From Pseudomonas fulva (lineage in GTDB: Bacteria; Pseudomonadota; Gammaproteobacteria; Pseudomonadales; Pseudomonadaceae): 64,000 bases of DNA. Positions 26,716 through 35,252 of this stretch are shown here, piece by piece. The DNA is taken from the NCBI RefSeq assembly GCF_015680705.1, contig NZ_JADNYP010000014.1:1-64000 (forward strand), read 5' to 3'. The number at the start of each line of letters is the position of its first letter. The first letter of the stretch is position 1. The position numbers and the translations under genes were made by a program. Under the pieces are notes generated by a model. That model was not told the DNA's origin. It searched no databases and saw only the letters and a list, made by a program, of their open reading frames with translations.

Positions 26716-27120
26716 ATGAGCAAATATGACTGGGATCTGATCGAGCGCCTGTTGCATGAAGTGCAGAATGGCGCGGGCGAAAGCTTCACGCCACGCCCAT
26801 ACGCCGAGCAGCACGCCGCGGCCCTGGCCGCGAAGGGCCAGCCTATGGAAGATCTGGATCACCTCAAGCGCCGGGCCTGTGACTATGAAAAGCTGTTGCT
26901 CGAGCGCGGCTACATCCAGTCGCGTGCCGAGCAAGACGGTGGCAATGGCGAGAATTTCGTGCTCACCGAGCGCGGTTCGCGGCTGCTGAGCCTGCTCGAC
27001 AGCAGCATTCCTGGCGATGCGACGCCGCGCCAGGCGCTCGACGAGCAGCCAGACGCGCTCGACCCGCAGACCTTCGAGCGCATCTCGGCCAACCCGCAGA
27101 TCGCCACGGGTGCCATCTAG
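26716..27120 (+). CDS. Hypothetical protein, winged-helix-like
   Basis: 134 residues. The N-terminal MSKYDWDLIERLLHEVQ and ENFVLTERGSRLLSLLDSS (about 77-95) look like the first helix and the wing-helix end of small winged-helix proteins, and some relatives are labelled transcriptional regulators. No catalytic motif. TCGGAGGC upstream supports the ATG at 26716. Function not established. Confidence 0.65.
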   Translation: MSKYDWDLIERLLHEVQNGAGESFTPRPYAEQHAAALAAKGQPMEDLDHLKRRACDYEKLLLERGYIQSRAEQDGGNGENFVLTERGSRLLSLLDSSIPGDATPRQALDEQPDALDPQTFERISANPQIATGAI

Positions 27121-27292
27121 GCGTGCTACGAAAGTGTCTGCGCGACGATCATGCTGCGTCGAAAACCGACTCGGACCGCTGATTTACAAAAGGTAAACTG
27201 CGCCTGCTCGTCTGCTTCTCCTGGCCTGATCGTCGCTCGACGACTTTTCATGCCAAGCCTGGGCTGGCCGGCCGAGGCTGACCACCCGATAA

Positions 27293-27318
27293 TCGGCAGT
27301 CGTTCCTTCGACTGCCGA
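27293..27318 (+). promoter_or_regulatory. Leader hairpin upstream of DMT transporter
   Basis: Perfect 10-bp inverted repeat TCGGCAGTCG-TTCCTT-CGACTGCCGA, 37 nt before the transporter start and followed by GTTCTTCC. It could be a leader structure affecting transcription or translation, or a terminator for upstream transcripts. Confidence 0.45.
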
Positions 27319-27355
27319 GTTCTTCCATGCCTTACATCTCTCAGAGGGCGCGTCC

Positions 27356-28282
27356 ATGAGCGTGCCTCGCAAGAATCCCGATGCCTTTGCCTTGCAGGTC
27401 ATGCTGTTGCTCTGCCTGATCTGGGGCAGCCAGCAAGTCCTGATCAAATGGGCTGCCGTCGATATCGCCCCGGTCATGCAGGCCACCTTGCGCTCGGCCA
27501 TCGCCGCCGTGCTGGTAGGGGCGCTGGTGTGCCTGCGTGGCGGCTGGCAGCAGGTCCGCGGCACCTGGCGCGGCGGCCTGCTGGCCGGTGCGCTGTTCGG
27601 GCTGGAATTTCTGTTCATCGCCGAAGGGCTGAAGCTGACCAGCGCCGCGCACATGTCGGTGTTTCTTTATACCGCCCCGGTGTTCACCGCGCTCGGCCTG
27701 CATTTCATGCTGCCGAGCGAGCGCCTGCGGCCACTGCAGTGGCTGGGCATCCTGCTGGCCTTCGTCGGCATCGCCACGGCTTTCGCCGGCGGCCTGTCGC
27801 TCGATGAGCTCGATGGGCGCGTGCTGCTGGGCGACGCCTTCGGTGTGCTGGCCGGCCTTGCCTGGGGTGCGACCACGGTGGTGGTACGCGGCTCGCGCCT
27901 GTCCGAGGCGCCTGCGACCCTGACGCTGTTCTATCAGTTGCTGGTGGGCTTTTTCGGCCTGTTGCTGATGGCCGTACTCAGTGGTCAGGTCGGGCAGGTC
28001 TCGTTCACGCCGATGGCCTTGGGTAGCGTGCTGTTCCAGGGCATCGTGGTGTCGTTCTTCAGCTACCTGACCTGGTTCTGGCTGCTGCGCAAGTACCTGG
28101 CCTCCAACCTGGCGGTGTTTTCCTTCATCACGCCGCTGTTCGGGGTCACCTTCGGCGTGTTGTTGCTGGGCGAGCCGCTGAGCCTGAACTTCGTCGCCGG
28201 CGCGCTGATGGTGTTGGCTGGGGTGATCCTGGTCAGTGCCGAGCCGAGGGTACGCCAGTGGCTGCGCAAGGTGCTGGGCTAG
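27356..28282 (+). CDS. DMT superfamily transporter (EamA)
   Basis: 308-residue inner-membrane transporter with about ten membrane segments and two EamA repeats (first from about residue 14, second from about 157, beginning LLGDAFGVLAGLAWGATTVV). It probably exports amino acids or metabolites; substrate unknown. The second repeat contains the usual EPL motif (LLGEPLSLNFVAGALMVLAG). Preceded by the hairpin at 27293-27318. Confidence 0.88.
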   Translation: MSVPRKNPDAFALQVMLLLCLIWGSQQVLIKWAAVDIAPVMQATLRSAIAAVLVGALVCLRGGWQQVRGTWRGGLLAGALFGLEFLFIAEGLKLTSAAHMSVFLYTAPVFTALGLHFMLPSERLRPLQWLGILLAFVGIATAFAGGLSLDELDGRVLLGDAFGVLAGLAWGATTVVVRGSRLSEAPATLTLFYQLLVGFFGLLLMAVLSGQVGQVSFTPMALGSVLFQGIVVSFFSYLTWFWLLRKYLASNLAVFSFITPLFGVTFGVLLLGEPLSLNFVAGALMVLAGVILVSAEPRVRQWLRKVLG

Positions 28283-28366
28283 GCTTCGTCCGAATGGGCC
28301 GCGCGCCCGGATCGATCTGCAACAAGGAGAAACAGTTGACCGACCGTCGGGACTCGCGGAATCGGC

Positions 28367-28380
28367 TTGATACCAGTCAA
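28367..28380 (+). promoter_or_regulatory. Anr/Fnr box
   Basis: TTGATACCAGTCAA matches the Anr/Fnr consensus TTGAT-N4-ATCAA at 9 of 10 positions. A TATGAA-like -10 at 28400-28405 puts the transcription start near 28413, so the box would be centred near -40, the class II activator position. It would activate the small gene at 28495 under low oxygen. Confidence 0.7.
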
Positions 28381-28494
28381 ACTGAACGCAATCTGTAGGT
28401 ATGAATAAGCGCTTCATGCAGGACATCGGATCATGATCTGTCTGAAGCGTCGCAGAATCGATCGACCGTGAGGCTGACCCGTCAAGGGGGCATT

Positions 28495-28623
28495 ATGAAC
28501 AAGCGCATGAACAACTGGCTCCACGACCTGGGCGTTGCCCTGGGTCTCATCCCGCCACCGCTGCAGCCGGTACCCATTCCCACCGAGGACGAGCGGCGCC
28601 GGCGCGAAAACCGTCGCCGGTGA
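28495..28623 (+). CDS. 42-residue basic small protein (PA1414-like)
   Basis: The sequence starts MNKRMNNWLHDLGVALGLIP, continues PPLQPVPIPTEDE, and ends in an Arg-rich tail. CAAGGGGGCATT upstream gives a Shine-Dalgarno. I recall similar short proteins as the 'PA1414 family' of Pseudomonas. In P. aeruginosa PA1414 lies a few genes from the same symporter/gbuA block and is strongly anaerobically induced, with its transcript described as the sRNA SicX. The Anr box upstream agrees with this, but the family match is from memory. A perfect 13-bp hairpin follows the stop. The RNA itself may be functional. Confidence 0.6.
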   Translation: MNKRMNNWLHDLGVALGLIPPPLQPVPIPTEDERRRRENRRR

Positions 28624-28625
28624 GC

Positions 28626-28666
28626 TGGCATGCCGCCGCACACATGGGGCGTGGCGGCATGCCAGG
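28626..28666. terminator. Hairpin between convergent genes
   Basis: Perfect 13-bp stem CTGGCATGCCGCC...GGCGGCATGCCAG with a 15-nt loop, between the small gene and the symporter stop. No T run is visible, so it may be a 3' stabilising structure or a weak bidirectional terminator. Confidence 0.55.
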
Positions 28667-28676
28667 GTAAAGCCGA

Positions 28677-30056
28677 TCAGGCCAGCCTGGTGGCCACCAC
28701 GGTCTGCCGTGACAGCAGGCTGACCAGCACGAAGCTCGCCAGGCCGATGCCCAAGCTGTAGTAGATCGGCGTATTGGCGTCCAGGCCATCCTTGAGCATG
28801 AAGGCCAGCGCCGTGCAGAAGCCGAGCGACATGCTGGCCAGCGCGCCGGCGGTGGTGGCGCGCTTCCAGAAGATCGCGCCCATCAGCGGGATCAGCATGC
28901 CGCCGACCAGCAGGTTGTAGGCCAGGGTCAGCGCACTGATCACGTCGTTGACCAGCAGGGCGATGCCCAGTACCAGCAAACCCGTGAGCATCGTGAACAG
29001 ACGGCTCAGGCCCAGGCTCGACTGCTTGCCGCCACGCAGGCGAGGCAGCAAGTCCTCGGTCACGGTCGCCGAGGCTGCCAACAGGCCGGCGCTGGCGGTG
29101 GACATCATCGCCGCCAGGGCAGCGGCCATCAGCAATCCGCGAATGCCATCGGGCAGAGTGCCCTTGATCATGGCGGCGAAGGCGTTGTTGGGGTTGGCCA
29201 GGTCAGGCATCAACACATGGGCGGCCATGCCGATCACCGCGCAGGCCAGGCCGTAGAGCAGGCAGTAGACCCCGGCGGTGGTCCCGGCGCGCTGGGCGAC
29301 TTTCTCGTCCCGGGCGGTGAATACCCGCTGCCAGATATCCTGGCCGATGAGGATGCCGAAGAAGTAGATCAGGAAGTAGGTGACGATGGTGTCCCAGCCG
29401 ATGCTGGTCAGCTCGAAACTGGCTGCCGGCAGCTTGGCCACCAGGCTGTCCCAGCCACCGGCCTTGAGCAGGCACACCGGCAACAGGATGAACATCAGGC
29501 CCACGGTCTTGATCACGAACTGGACGATGTCGGTGAGCGTCAGCGACCACATGCCACCGATGGTCGAATAGATCACCACCACGCCGCCGCCGAGCACCAG
29601 GGCCAGCCAGAACGGCAGGTCGAGCAGCACCTCCAGCACGGTACCCATGGCCAGGATGGAGGTGACCGTGAGCATCAGGGCATAGACCAGCATGATCACC
29701 GCGCTGGCCTGGCGCGCCATGGGGTTGTAGCGGCGCTCGAGGACCTGGGTGACGGTGAAGATGCGCAGGCGCAGCAGCGGCTTGGCGAGGAACAGGTTGA
29801 TGGCGATGATGCCCAGGCCCAGCGCGGCGCACAGCCAGAAGCCGGAAATCCCGTGCACGTAGCCCAGGCGCACGGTGCCCACGGTAGAGGCGCCACCCAG
29901 CACGGTGGTCGCCATGGTGCCCATGTACAAGGTCGGGCCGAGGTTGCGTCCGGCCACCAGGTAGTCCTCATGGGTTTTCGCCCGGCGCATGCCATACCAG
30001 CCGAGGCCGAGCATGCCCGCGGCATAGATCAGTACAACGATGATGTCCAAAGCCAT
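28677..30056 (-). CDS. Sodium:solute symporter family protein
   Basis: 459 residues, about 13 membrane segments, SSS family. The first segment has MALDIIVVLIYAAGMLGLGW followed by RRAKTHEDYLVAGRNLG, and later comes GQDIWQRVFTARDEKVA, typical of the family. It lies directly downstream of gbuA on the same strand, an order kept in P. putida and P. aeruginosa, so it probably imports guanidinobutyrate or a related compound. The start MALDII is chosen over 30098 because the longer form adds only 14 unrelated residues. A 130-bp gap with strong hairpins separates it from gbuA. Confidence 0.88.
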   Translation of the reverse strand: MALDIIVVLIYAAGMLGLGWYGMRRAKTHEDYLVAGRNLGPTLYMGTMATTVLGGASTVGTVRLGYVHGISGFWLCAALGLGIIAINLFLAKPLLRLRIFTVTQVLERRYNPMARQASAVIMLVYALMLTVTSILAMGTVLEVLLDLPFWLALVLGGGVVVIYSTIGGMWSLTLTDIVQFVIKTVGLMFILLPVCLLKAGGWDSLVAKLPAASFELTSIGWDTIVTYFLIYFFGILIGQDIWQRVFTARDEKVAQRAGTTAGVYCLLYGLACAVIGMAAHVLMPDLANPNNAFAAMIKGTLPDGIRGLLMAAALAAMMSTASAGLLAASATVTEDLLPRLRGGKQSSLGLSRLFTMLTGLLVLGIALLVNDVISALTLAYNLLVGGMLIPLMGAIFWKRATTAGALASMSLGFCTALAFMLKDGLDANTPIYYSLGIGLASFVLVSLLSRQTVVATRLA

Positions 30057-30136
30057 TGGGGGTCTCCCGATTATCTTTATTATGGCGAGGTCGATCATGC
30101 GGACGGCTCACCCCGTCCGGCGATCTTGTTCTTGTA

Positions 30137-30161
30137 GTGACGGGCCGCCGGGGCCCGTCAC
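30137..30161. other. Strong hairpin between gbuA and symporter
   Basis: GTGACGGGCC-GCCGG-GGCCCGTCAC is a perfect 10-bp stem, and a second stem CGGACGG...CCGTCCG lies at 30101-30119. No T run follows on the minus strand. It probably lowers expression of the symporter relative to gbuA or stabilises the gbuA 3' end. Confidence 0.45.
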
Positions 30162-30186
30162 GGGTCTGGCTGGCGAGTCGGCCGAC

Positions 30187-31149
30187 TCAGCGGCGCACGA
30201 CCCCCGGCAGCACGCAGAGCATCTCGAACAGCAGGTTGGCACCGAGCAGCGAGGTGTTGCCGGTGGTGTCGTAGGGTGGCGAAACCTCGACCAGGTCGCA
30301 GCCGACCAGGTCCAGGCCATGGCAGCCACGAATGATCTCCATGGCCTGGATGGTGGTCAGGCCGCCGATTTCCGGCGTACCGGTGCCAGGTGCCCAGGCC
30401 GGGTCGATGCCATCGATGTCGAAGGACAGGTACACCGGGCCGCCACCGACCTTTTCCCGTACTTCGGCCATCAATGGCTCGAGCGACTTGTGCCAGCATT
30501 CCTCGGCCTGCACCACGCGAAACCCCTGACGACGGCTCCAGTCGAAATCGTCGGCGGTGTAGCCCTGGGCGCGCAAGCCGATCTGCACCACGCGCTGGCA
30601 GTCGAGCAGGCCTTCTTCCACGGCGCGGCGGAAGGTGGTGCCGTGGGCGATCTTCTCGCCGAACATGTGGTCATTGACGTCGGCGTGGGCATCGATGTGC
30701 ACCAGGCCGATCTTGCCGTGCTTCTTGTGCAGGGCACGCAGGATCGGCAGGGTGATGGTGTGGTCGCCGCCCAGGGTCAGCGGGATCACGTCATGCTCGA
30801 GGATCTGCTCGTAGGCTTGCTCGATGATCCGCACCGCGTCGAGCAGGTTGAAGGTATTGATCGCCACATCGCCGATGTCGGCCACCGACAGCGAGTCGAA
30901 CGGGGCCGCGCCGGTGGCCATGTTGTACGGCCTGATCATCACCGATTCGGCGCGAATCTGCCGAGGACCGAAGCGAGTGCCTGAACGCAGCGAGGTGCCG
31001 ATGTCCAGCGGGACGCCGATGAAGGCGGCGTCGAGCCCGGCGGCGCTTTGCAGGTGGGGGAGGCGGAGCATGGTGGCGATGCCGCCGAAGCGCGGCATTT
31101 CGTTGCCGCCCAGTGGTTGGTGAAGAATCTTGTCCACGGTGGGCCTCAT
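30187..31149 (-). CDS. gbuA: Guanidinobutyrase (ureohydrolase)
   Basis: 320 residues. It hydrolyses 4-guanidinobutyrate to 4-aminobutyrate and urea, as part of arginine/agmatine-type catabolism in the cytoplasm. Binuclear Mn ligands are in GGDH (H130), D153-x-H155-x-D157 (HIDAHADVND) and D244/D246 (SFDIDGIDP). The sequence is very close to P. aeruginosa GbuA, and the divergent LysR gene matches gbuR, so guanidinobutyrase is favoured over agmatinase SpeB. Confidence 0.93.
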   Translation of the reverse strand: MRPTVDKILHQPLGGNEMPRFGGIATMLRLPHLQSAAGLDAAFIGVPLDIGTSLRSGTRFGPRQIRAESVMIRPYNMATGAAPFDSLSVADIGDVAINTFNLLDAVRIIEQAYEQILEHDVIPLTLGGDHTITLPILRALHKKHGKIGLVHIDAHADVNDHMFGEKIAHGTTFRRAVEEGLLDCQRVVQIGLRAQGYTADDFDWSRRQGFRVVQAEECWHKSLEPLMAEVREKVGGGPVYLSFDIDGIDPAWAPGTGTPEIGGLTTIQAMEIIRGCHGLDLVGCDLVEVSPPYDTTGNTSLLGANLLFEMLCVLPGVVRR

Positions 31150-31354
31150 CAGTCAGTCGATTGTTATGTTTGTTCGAACCTGCGGCGGGCGATCGCGCAA
31201 GCGACCAGGTGCCGCAGGCACGGTGTTGCCGGCAGTCTGCGCAAGGCAATGGGGCGATGGAATCGCTAACGGTAAAAACTTACTTCAGAAATCCGTGAAC
31301 TTATCGGCGCGACGACGTTACACTGGCGCCTCGCTTTTCGTGGAACCGTCGTAC
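31150..31354. promoter_or_regulatory. gbuA-gbuR divergent promoter region
   Basis: 205 bp separating the two divergent genes, with an AT-richer core (TCGATTGTTATGTTTGTTCGAA near 31157-31178). LysR regulators usually bind such shared regions at a T-N11-A site; no single clear site could be assigned by eye. Confidence 0.5.
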
Positions 31355-32248
31355 ATGGCTTCGTCACTGCCTGACCTGAAACTCTTGCGTATCTTCGTCA
31401 GCGTGGTGCGCCACCAGGGCTTCGCCAGTGCCCAGCGCGAACTCAACCTGTCCACCTCGGCCATCAGCACCTACATGAGCCAGCTGGAAAGCTCGCTCGG
31501 CCTGGTGCTGTGCCACCGGGGACGGGGCGGCTTCAGCCTGACCAGCAAGGGCGAGCTGTTCCACCAAGAGACCCTGCGGCTGCTGGCCGAACTCGACGGC
31601 TTCGAACAGTACGCCGCGGCGCTCAAGGGCGAGCTGCGCGGCACCCTCAACCTTGGGGTGATCGATTCCACGGTGGGCGACCGGGCGCTGCCGCTGGCCG
31701 AAGCCATCGGTGCCTACAGCCAGGAGCATCCGGCCGTGCATCTGCACCTGTCGGTCTCCAGTCCCTACGATCTGCAGCTCGGCGTGCAGGACAACCGCCT
31801 GGACCTGGCCATCGGCGCGTTCTCCTCGCGCATGAGCGGCTTGCTCTACCAGCCGCTGTACCGCGAGCAGCACTGGCTGTACTGCAGCAGTCGACACCCG
31901 TTGTTCAGCGAGCGGCGCATTCCCGAGCAAGTCATCACCCAGCAACGCATGGTCGGTCGTGGCTACTGGAGCCAGGCCGAGCTGGCCCGACACGGCTTCA
32001 AGCACAGCGCCGCGACCGTGGACAGCATGGAAGCTCAGCTGATCCTGGTGCTCTCGGGGGCCTACATCGGCTACCTGCCCGAGCACTACGCCCAGGCCTG
32101 GGTCGCCAAGGGCGACTTGCGAGTGCTGTCGCCAGCGACCTTCGGCTACCAGGCGCCGTTCTCGCTGATCATTCGGCGCGGGCGCAGCCGCGACCCGTTG
32201 ATCCAGACCTTCCGGGATCTGCTCAAGACCCAGCTCAACGTCGGTTGA
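31355..32248 (+). CDS. gbuR: LysR-family regulator of guanidinobutyrate catabolism
   Basis: 297 residues. The winged HTH at about 8-65 reads LKLLRIFVSVVRHQGFASAQ, then RELNLSTSAISTYMSQLE; the substrate domain follows. It is divergent from gbuA, as in P. aeruginosa, where GbuR activates gbuA in response to guanidinobutyrate. The start at 31355 gives the standard LysR N-terminus; upstream in-frame sequence to 31130 is not conserved in character. Confidence 0.88.
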   Translation: MASSLPDLKLLRIFVSVVRHQGFASAQRELNLSTSAISTYMSQLESSLGLVLCHRGRGGFSLTSKGELFHQETLRLLAELDGFEQYAAALKGELRGTLNLGVIDSTVGDRALPLAEAIGAYSQEHPAVHLHLSVSSPYDLQLGVQDNRLDLAIGAFSSRMSGLLYQPLYREQHWLYCSSRHPLFSERRIPEQVITQQRMVGRGYWSQAELARHGFKHSAATVDSMEAQLILVLSGAYIGYLPEHYAQAWVAKGDLRVLSPATFGYQAPFSLIIRRGRSRDPLIQTFRDLLKTQLNVG

Positions 32249-32381
32249 GCGCCTGCGTCGATGCCATCCGTCAGCTCGACGGCTGTACCCGACCGTTACC
32301 CACCGTTTCGGTTGTAAAGCTTCTGCTACACCGTTATTTGTCCAAGAAGGACTTAGTTCATGCCTGAAACAGGACCGCAAG

Positions 32382-33947
32382 ATGCGCAATAACCTACCTG
32401 TCACCGATCAGGAAAGAACCTTTTCCAGCGACCAGCGGCTGATCTCCACCACCGGCCTGGACAGCCGCATCACCTATTGCAACGACGCCTTCGTGGCGAT
32501 CAGCGGCTTCACCTACGACGAACTGGTCGGCCAGCCGCACAATCTGGTGCGTCATCCGGACATGCCGCCCCCGGTGTTCGCCCATATGTGGGAGACCATT
32601 CGCCAGGGCCAGCCATGGATGGGAGTGATCAAGAACCGGGCGAAGAACGGCGACTACTACTGGGTCAGCGCATATGTCACGCCCATTTACGAACAGGGCC
32701 GGGTCAGCGGCTACGAGTCGGTACGCTCGGTACCGACCCGCGAGCAGATCCAGCGTGCCGAGCGCCTTTATGCACGCCTGCGCAATGGCCGTTCGGCCAG
32801 GCCCTGGCACGCCCGCCTGGGTCATCGGCTCGCACGCGGCTGGCCCTTGCTGGTCGCCGGGCTGCTCATCGCCGCGGCCCAGCTGTGGTTGTCGAGCGCG
32901 GCGGCGCTGGCGGTACTGGTGCTCGCGCTGCTGGCGGCCTGGTACCTGGTCGAGCATCGCGGCGACCAGGCCCTGCGCCGTACCCTGGCGCAACAGCCAA
33001 AGGCCTTCACCAGCCCGCTGGTGGCCTTGACCTACAGCGACAGCCCCGGCCTGCATGGCCAACTGGAGCTGGCGATCCTCAGCGAGGAGGCCCGCTTGCA
33101 GACTGCCCTGACCCGGCTGGTGGATGCTGGGGAAGGCGTCAAGGCGCGCGCCAAGCAGTCCTCCAGCCTGTCCGAGACCCAGGCACGGATGCTCGAACGC
33201 CAGCGCAGCGAAACCGATCAGTCGGCCACCGCCATTGCCCAGATGGCCGCCACCATCCAGGAAGTCACCCATCATGTGCAAAGCACGGCGCACGTGGCCG
33301 GCGATGCCGATCAGCTGGCCCAGCAGGGCACCTTGCTGGCGCAGCGAAGTCTCGAGGCGATGGGCAGCATGAGCCAGGCGGTCGGCGACATCGGCCAGGC
33401 GGTTCATGCGCTGGCCGAGCAGACCCAGTCGATTGGCAGCGTGGTCGATGTGATCACCGCCATCGCCGAACAGACCAACCTGCTGGCGCTCAACGCCGCG
33501 ATCGAGGCGGCGCGTGCCGGCGAACAGGGGCGTGGCTTCGCCGTGGTGGCCGACGAGGTACGCTCGCTGGCCCAGCGTACCCGAACCTCGACCGAGGAAA
33601 TCCATCAGATCATCGCCAGCCTGCGCGCCGGTGCCGAGCGCGCGGTGGCCAGCGCCAACCACGGCGAGCAGATCTCCCAGGACAGCGTGCAGAGCGTGGA
33701 AGCGGTGCGCTCGGCACTGGCTGGCATTGCCCAGGCCATCAGTCGCATCACCGGCATGAGCCAGCAGATGGCTACCGCTTCGCAAGAGCAGAGCCACGTG
33801 GCCGAGGAGATCAATCAGCAGATCACCCGCATCGCCCAGTTGTGCGACCAAAGCGCCGATCAGGCTCGGCAGGGCGCCGACATCAGTCGCGAGCTCGAGC
33901 GCATGGCCGAGTACCTGTACAGCCTGGCGGAGCGCTTCAACCGGTAA
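32382..33947 (+). CDS. aer: Aer-type aerotaxis receptor (PAS-TM-MCP)
   Basis: 521 residues. The N-terminal PAS domain (about 15-115; DSRITYCNDAFVAISGFTYD, PHNLVRHPDMPPPVF) resembles the FAD-binding PAS of Aer. A double membrane segment follows at about 155-190, then a HAMP-like linker and the cytoplasmic signalling domain with the conserved hairpin AEQTNLLALNAAIEAARAGE starting at about 362. It should report redox or oxygen status to CheA/CheW. Adjacent to the gbu locus as in P. putida, where this is one of several Aer paralogues. Confidence 0.88.
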   Translation: MRNNLPVTDQERTFSSDQRLISTTGLDSRITYCNDAFVAISGFTYDELVGQPHNLVRHPDMPPPVFAHMWETIRQGQPWMGVIKNRAKNGDYYWVSAYVTPIYEQGRVSGYESVRSVPTREQIQRAERLYARLRNGRSARPWHARLGHRLARGWPLLVAGLLIAAAQLWLSSAAALAVLVLALLAAWYLVEHRGDQALRRTLAQQPKAFTSPLVALTYSDSPGLHGQLELAILSEEARLQTALTRLVDAGEGVKARAKQSSSLSETQARMLERQRSETDQSATAIAQMAATIQEVTHHVQSTAHVAGDADQLAQQGTLLAQRSLEAMGSMSQAVGDIGQAVHALAEQTQSIGSVVDVITAIAEQTNLLALNAAIEAARAGEQGRGFAVVADEVRSLAQRTRTSTEEIHQIIASLRAGAERAVASANHGEQISQDSVQSVEAVRSALAGIAQAISRITGMSQQMATASQEQSHVAEEINQQITRIAQLCDQSADQARQGADISRELERMAEYLYSLAERFNR

Positions 33948-33962
33948 TCGAAGGGGAGAGCG

Positions 33963-34020
33963 GCAAGCTGCAAGCCGATCGTGATGGGGCGAACTCGCCA
34001 CTGGCCGGCTTGTAGCTTGC
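33963..34020. repeat. Hairpin element, AAGCTGCAAGC family
   Basis: GCAAGCTGCAAGCC pairs with GGCTTGTAGCTTGC at 13 of 14 positions. The arms resemble the outer stem at 19734-19801. It may terminate the aer transcript. Confidence 0.55.
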
Positions 34021-34068
34021 GGCTTGCGGCTGGCGCCGCCACACTGGCGCCAGCCAGGAGAGAGCCCC

Positions 34069-34692
34069 ATGTCCAGACCCCGTTGCGAACGCTGCCTGCG
34101 TCCGCTCGCACAATGCCTATGCCCGCTGATTCCCCAGCTTGACAGCCGCACCCGAGTACTGGTGCTGCAGCATCCGAGCGAAACCGCCCACGCCCTCAAC
34201 ACGGCGCGCCTGGTGGCGTTGGGGCTGGTCAATGCCGAGTTGCGGGTCGGTGAGGCGTTCGATGACCTGCAACAGGGGCTCGAGGCGCCTGGCTATCAGC
34301 CGGCATTGTTGTTCCCGGGGGAGCAGGCCCAGGTGCTGGAAGCAACCCCGGCGGCGGATGCCCGACCGCTGTTGCTGGTGGTGCCCGACGGCACCTGGCG
34401 CAAGGCGCGCAAGTTGCTCTACCTCAATCCCGCGCTGGCTGCCTTGCCACGGGTGAGCCTGGGGGATGCACCGGTTTCGCGCTACCGCTTGCGCAAGGCG
34501 CCGCAGGCCGGTGCCTTGTCGACGGTGGAGGCGGTGGTACAGGCGCTGAACGCGCTGGAGGCGCCGAAGCGTTTCGACGCGCTGCTGCGACCGTTCGAGG
34601 CGCTGATCGAAGGCCAGATCGCAGCGATGGGGCGCGAGACGTTCGAGCGTAACCATGGCGCAGGAGGCAGAGCGGCCGTACCCGTGAGGTGA
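34069..34692 (+). CDS. DTW domain protein, probable tRNA aminocarboxypropyltransferase
   Basis: 207 residues of the DTW family. E. coli TapT of this family makes the acp3U47 tRNA modification from SAM. Visible: the N-terminal Cys cluster RCERCLRPLAQCLC (about 4-17), HPSETAHALNTARL, and the namesake DxTW in PDGTWRKARKLLYLNP (about 106-121). CCAGGAGAGAGC precedes the ATG. Confidence 0.85.
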   Translation: MSRPRCERCLRPLAQCLCPLIPQLDSRTRVLVLQHPSETAHALNTARLVALGLVNAELRVGEAFDDLQQGLEAPGYQPALLFPGEQAQVLEATPAADARPLLLVVPDGTWRKARKLLYLNPALAALPRVSLGDAPVSRYRLRKAPQAGALSTVEAVVQALNALEAPKRFDALLRPFEALIEGQIAAMGRETFERNHGAGGRAAVPVR

Positions 34693-34705
34693 GAACGGTG
34701 CCCAT

Positions 34706-34770
34706 GTGACGGCGCCTGGGCCCGCGTTGCGGGCCATCGCGGCCGCTTCGGCGTCCCGGTGGCGGCCGCC
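34706..34770. repeat. REP-like palindromes
   Basis: GGGCCCGCGTTGCGGGCC then ATCGCGGCCGC...GGTGGCGGCCGCC, between convergent genes. Same class as 14761-14835. Confidence 0.45.
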
Positions 34771-34828
34771 ACTACACATGGACACGGGTGAAGACCTGCG
34801 AGACAGCCTGACTCAGGTTGCGAGGCGC

Positions 34829-35200
34829 TCAGACGCCAGCGAAGCGCCGGTCCAGGTAGGCGATGATGTCCCCGGATTCGTACATCCAGGTGGTCTTGCC
34901 GTCTTCCTCGATGCGCAGGCAAGGGACCTTGACCCGGCCGCCGCCCTCGAGCAGGGCCTGGCGGTGGGCGGGGTCGTTCTTCGCATCGCGCAGCGCCACC
35001 GGCACGTTCAACCGGTGCAAGGCCCGGCGGGTCTTGACGCAGAATGGGCAGGCATGGAACTGGTACAGGGCCAGGCCGCGGGCTTGCCGGTCGACCTCGG
35101 CCTGGGCCTGGGGGCTACGCTTGCGTTTGGCCGGACGACTGATCCAGTCGCCGAACACGATGAGCTGGCCGAGGCCGACCCGCAGGGCTTTGACGATCAT
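34829..35200 (-). CDS. Glutaredoxin/GST N-terminal domain protein
   Basis: 123 residues. A basic N-terminal segment with one short hydrophobic stretch precedes a thioredoxin-fold domain with the redox motif ACPFC (about 51-55), KVPCLRIEEDG and YESGDIIAYLDRRF, as in glutaredoxins and GST N-domains. Probably a membrane-tethered or soluble thiol oxidoreductase. The start at 35200 has CAGGAG 6 nt upstream; a TTG two codons earlier is less likely. Confidence 0.8.
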   Translation of the reverse strand: MIVKALRVGLGQLIVFGDWISRPAKRKRSPQAQAEVDRQARGLALYQFHACPFCVKTRRALHRLNVPVALRDAKNDPAHRQALLEGGGRVKVPCLRIEEDGKTTWMYESGDIIAYLDRRFAGV

Positions 35201-35252
35201 GGGCAACTCCTGAAGCAGGACGCCGACCCATGCGGTCGGCGTCGAGGGCCTG

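Noticed and set aside
32317..32345. Sigma-28 promoter upstream of aer (TAAAGCTT...CCGTTAT)
   Set aside because: The spacer is several bases shorter than the FliA consensus allows.
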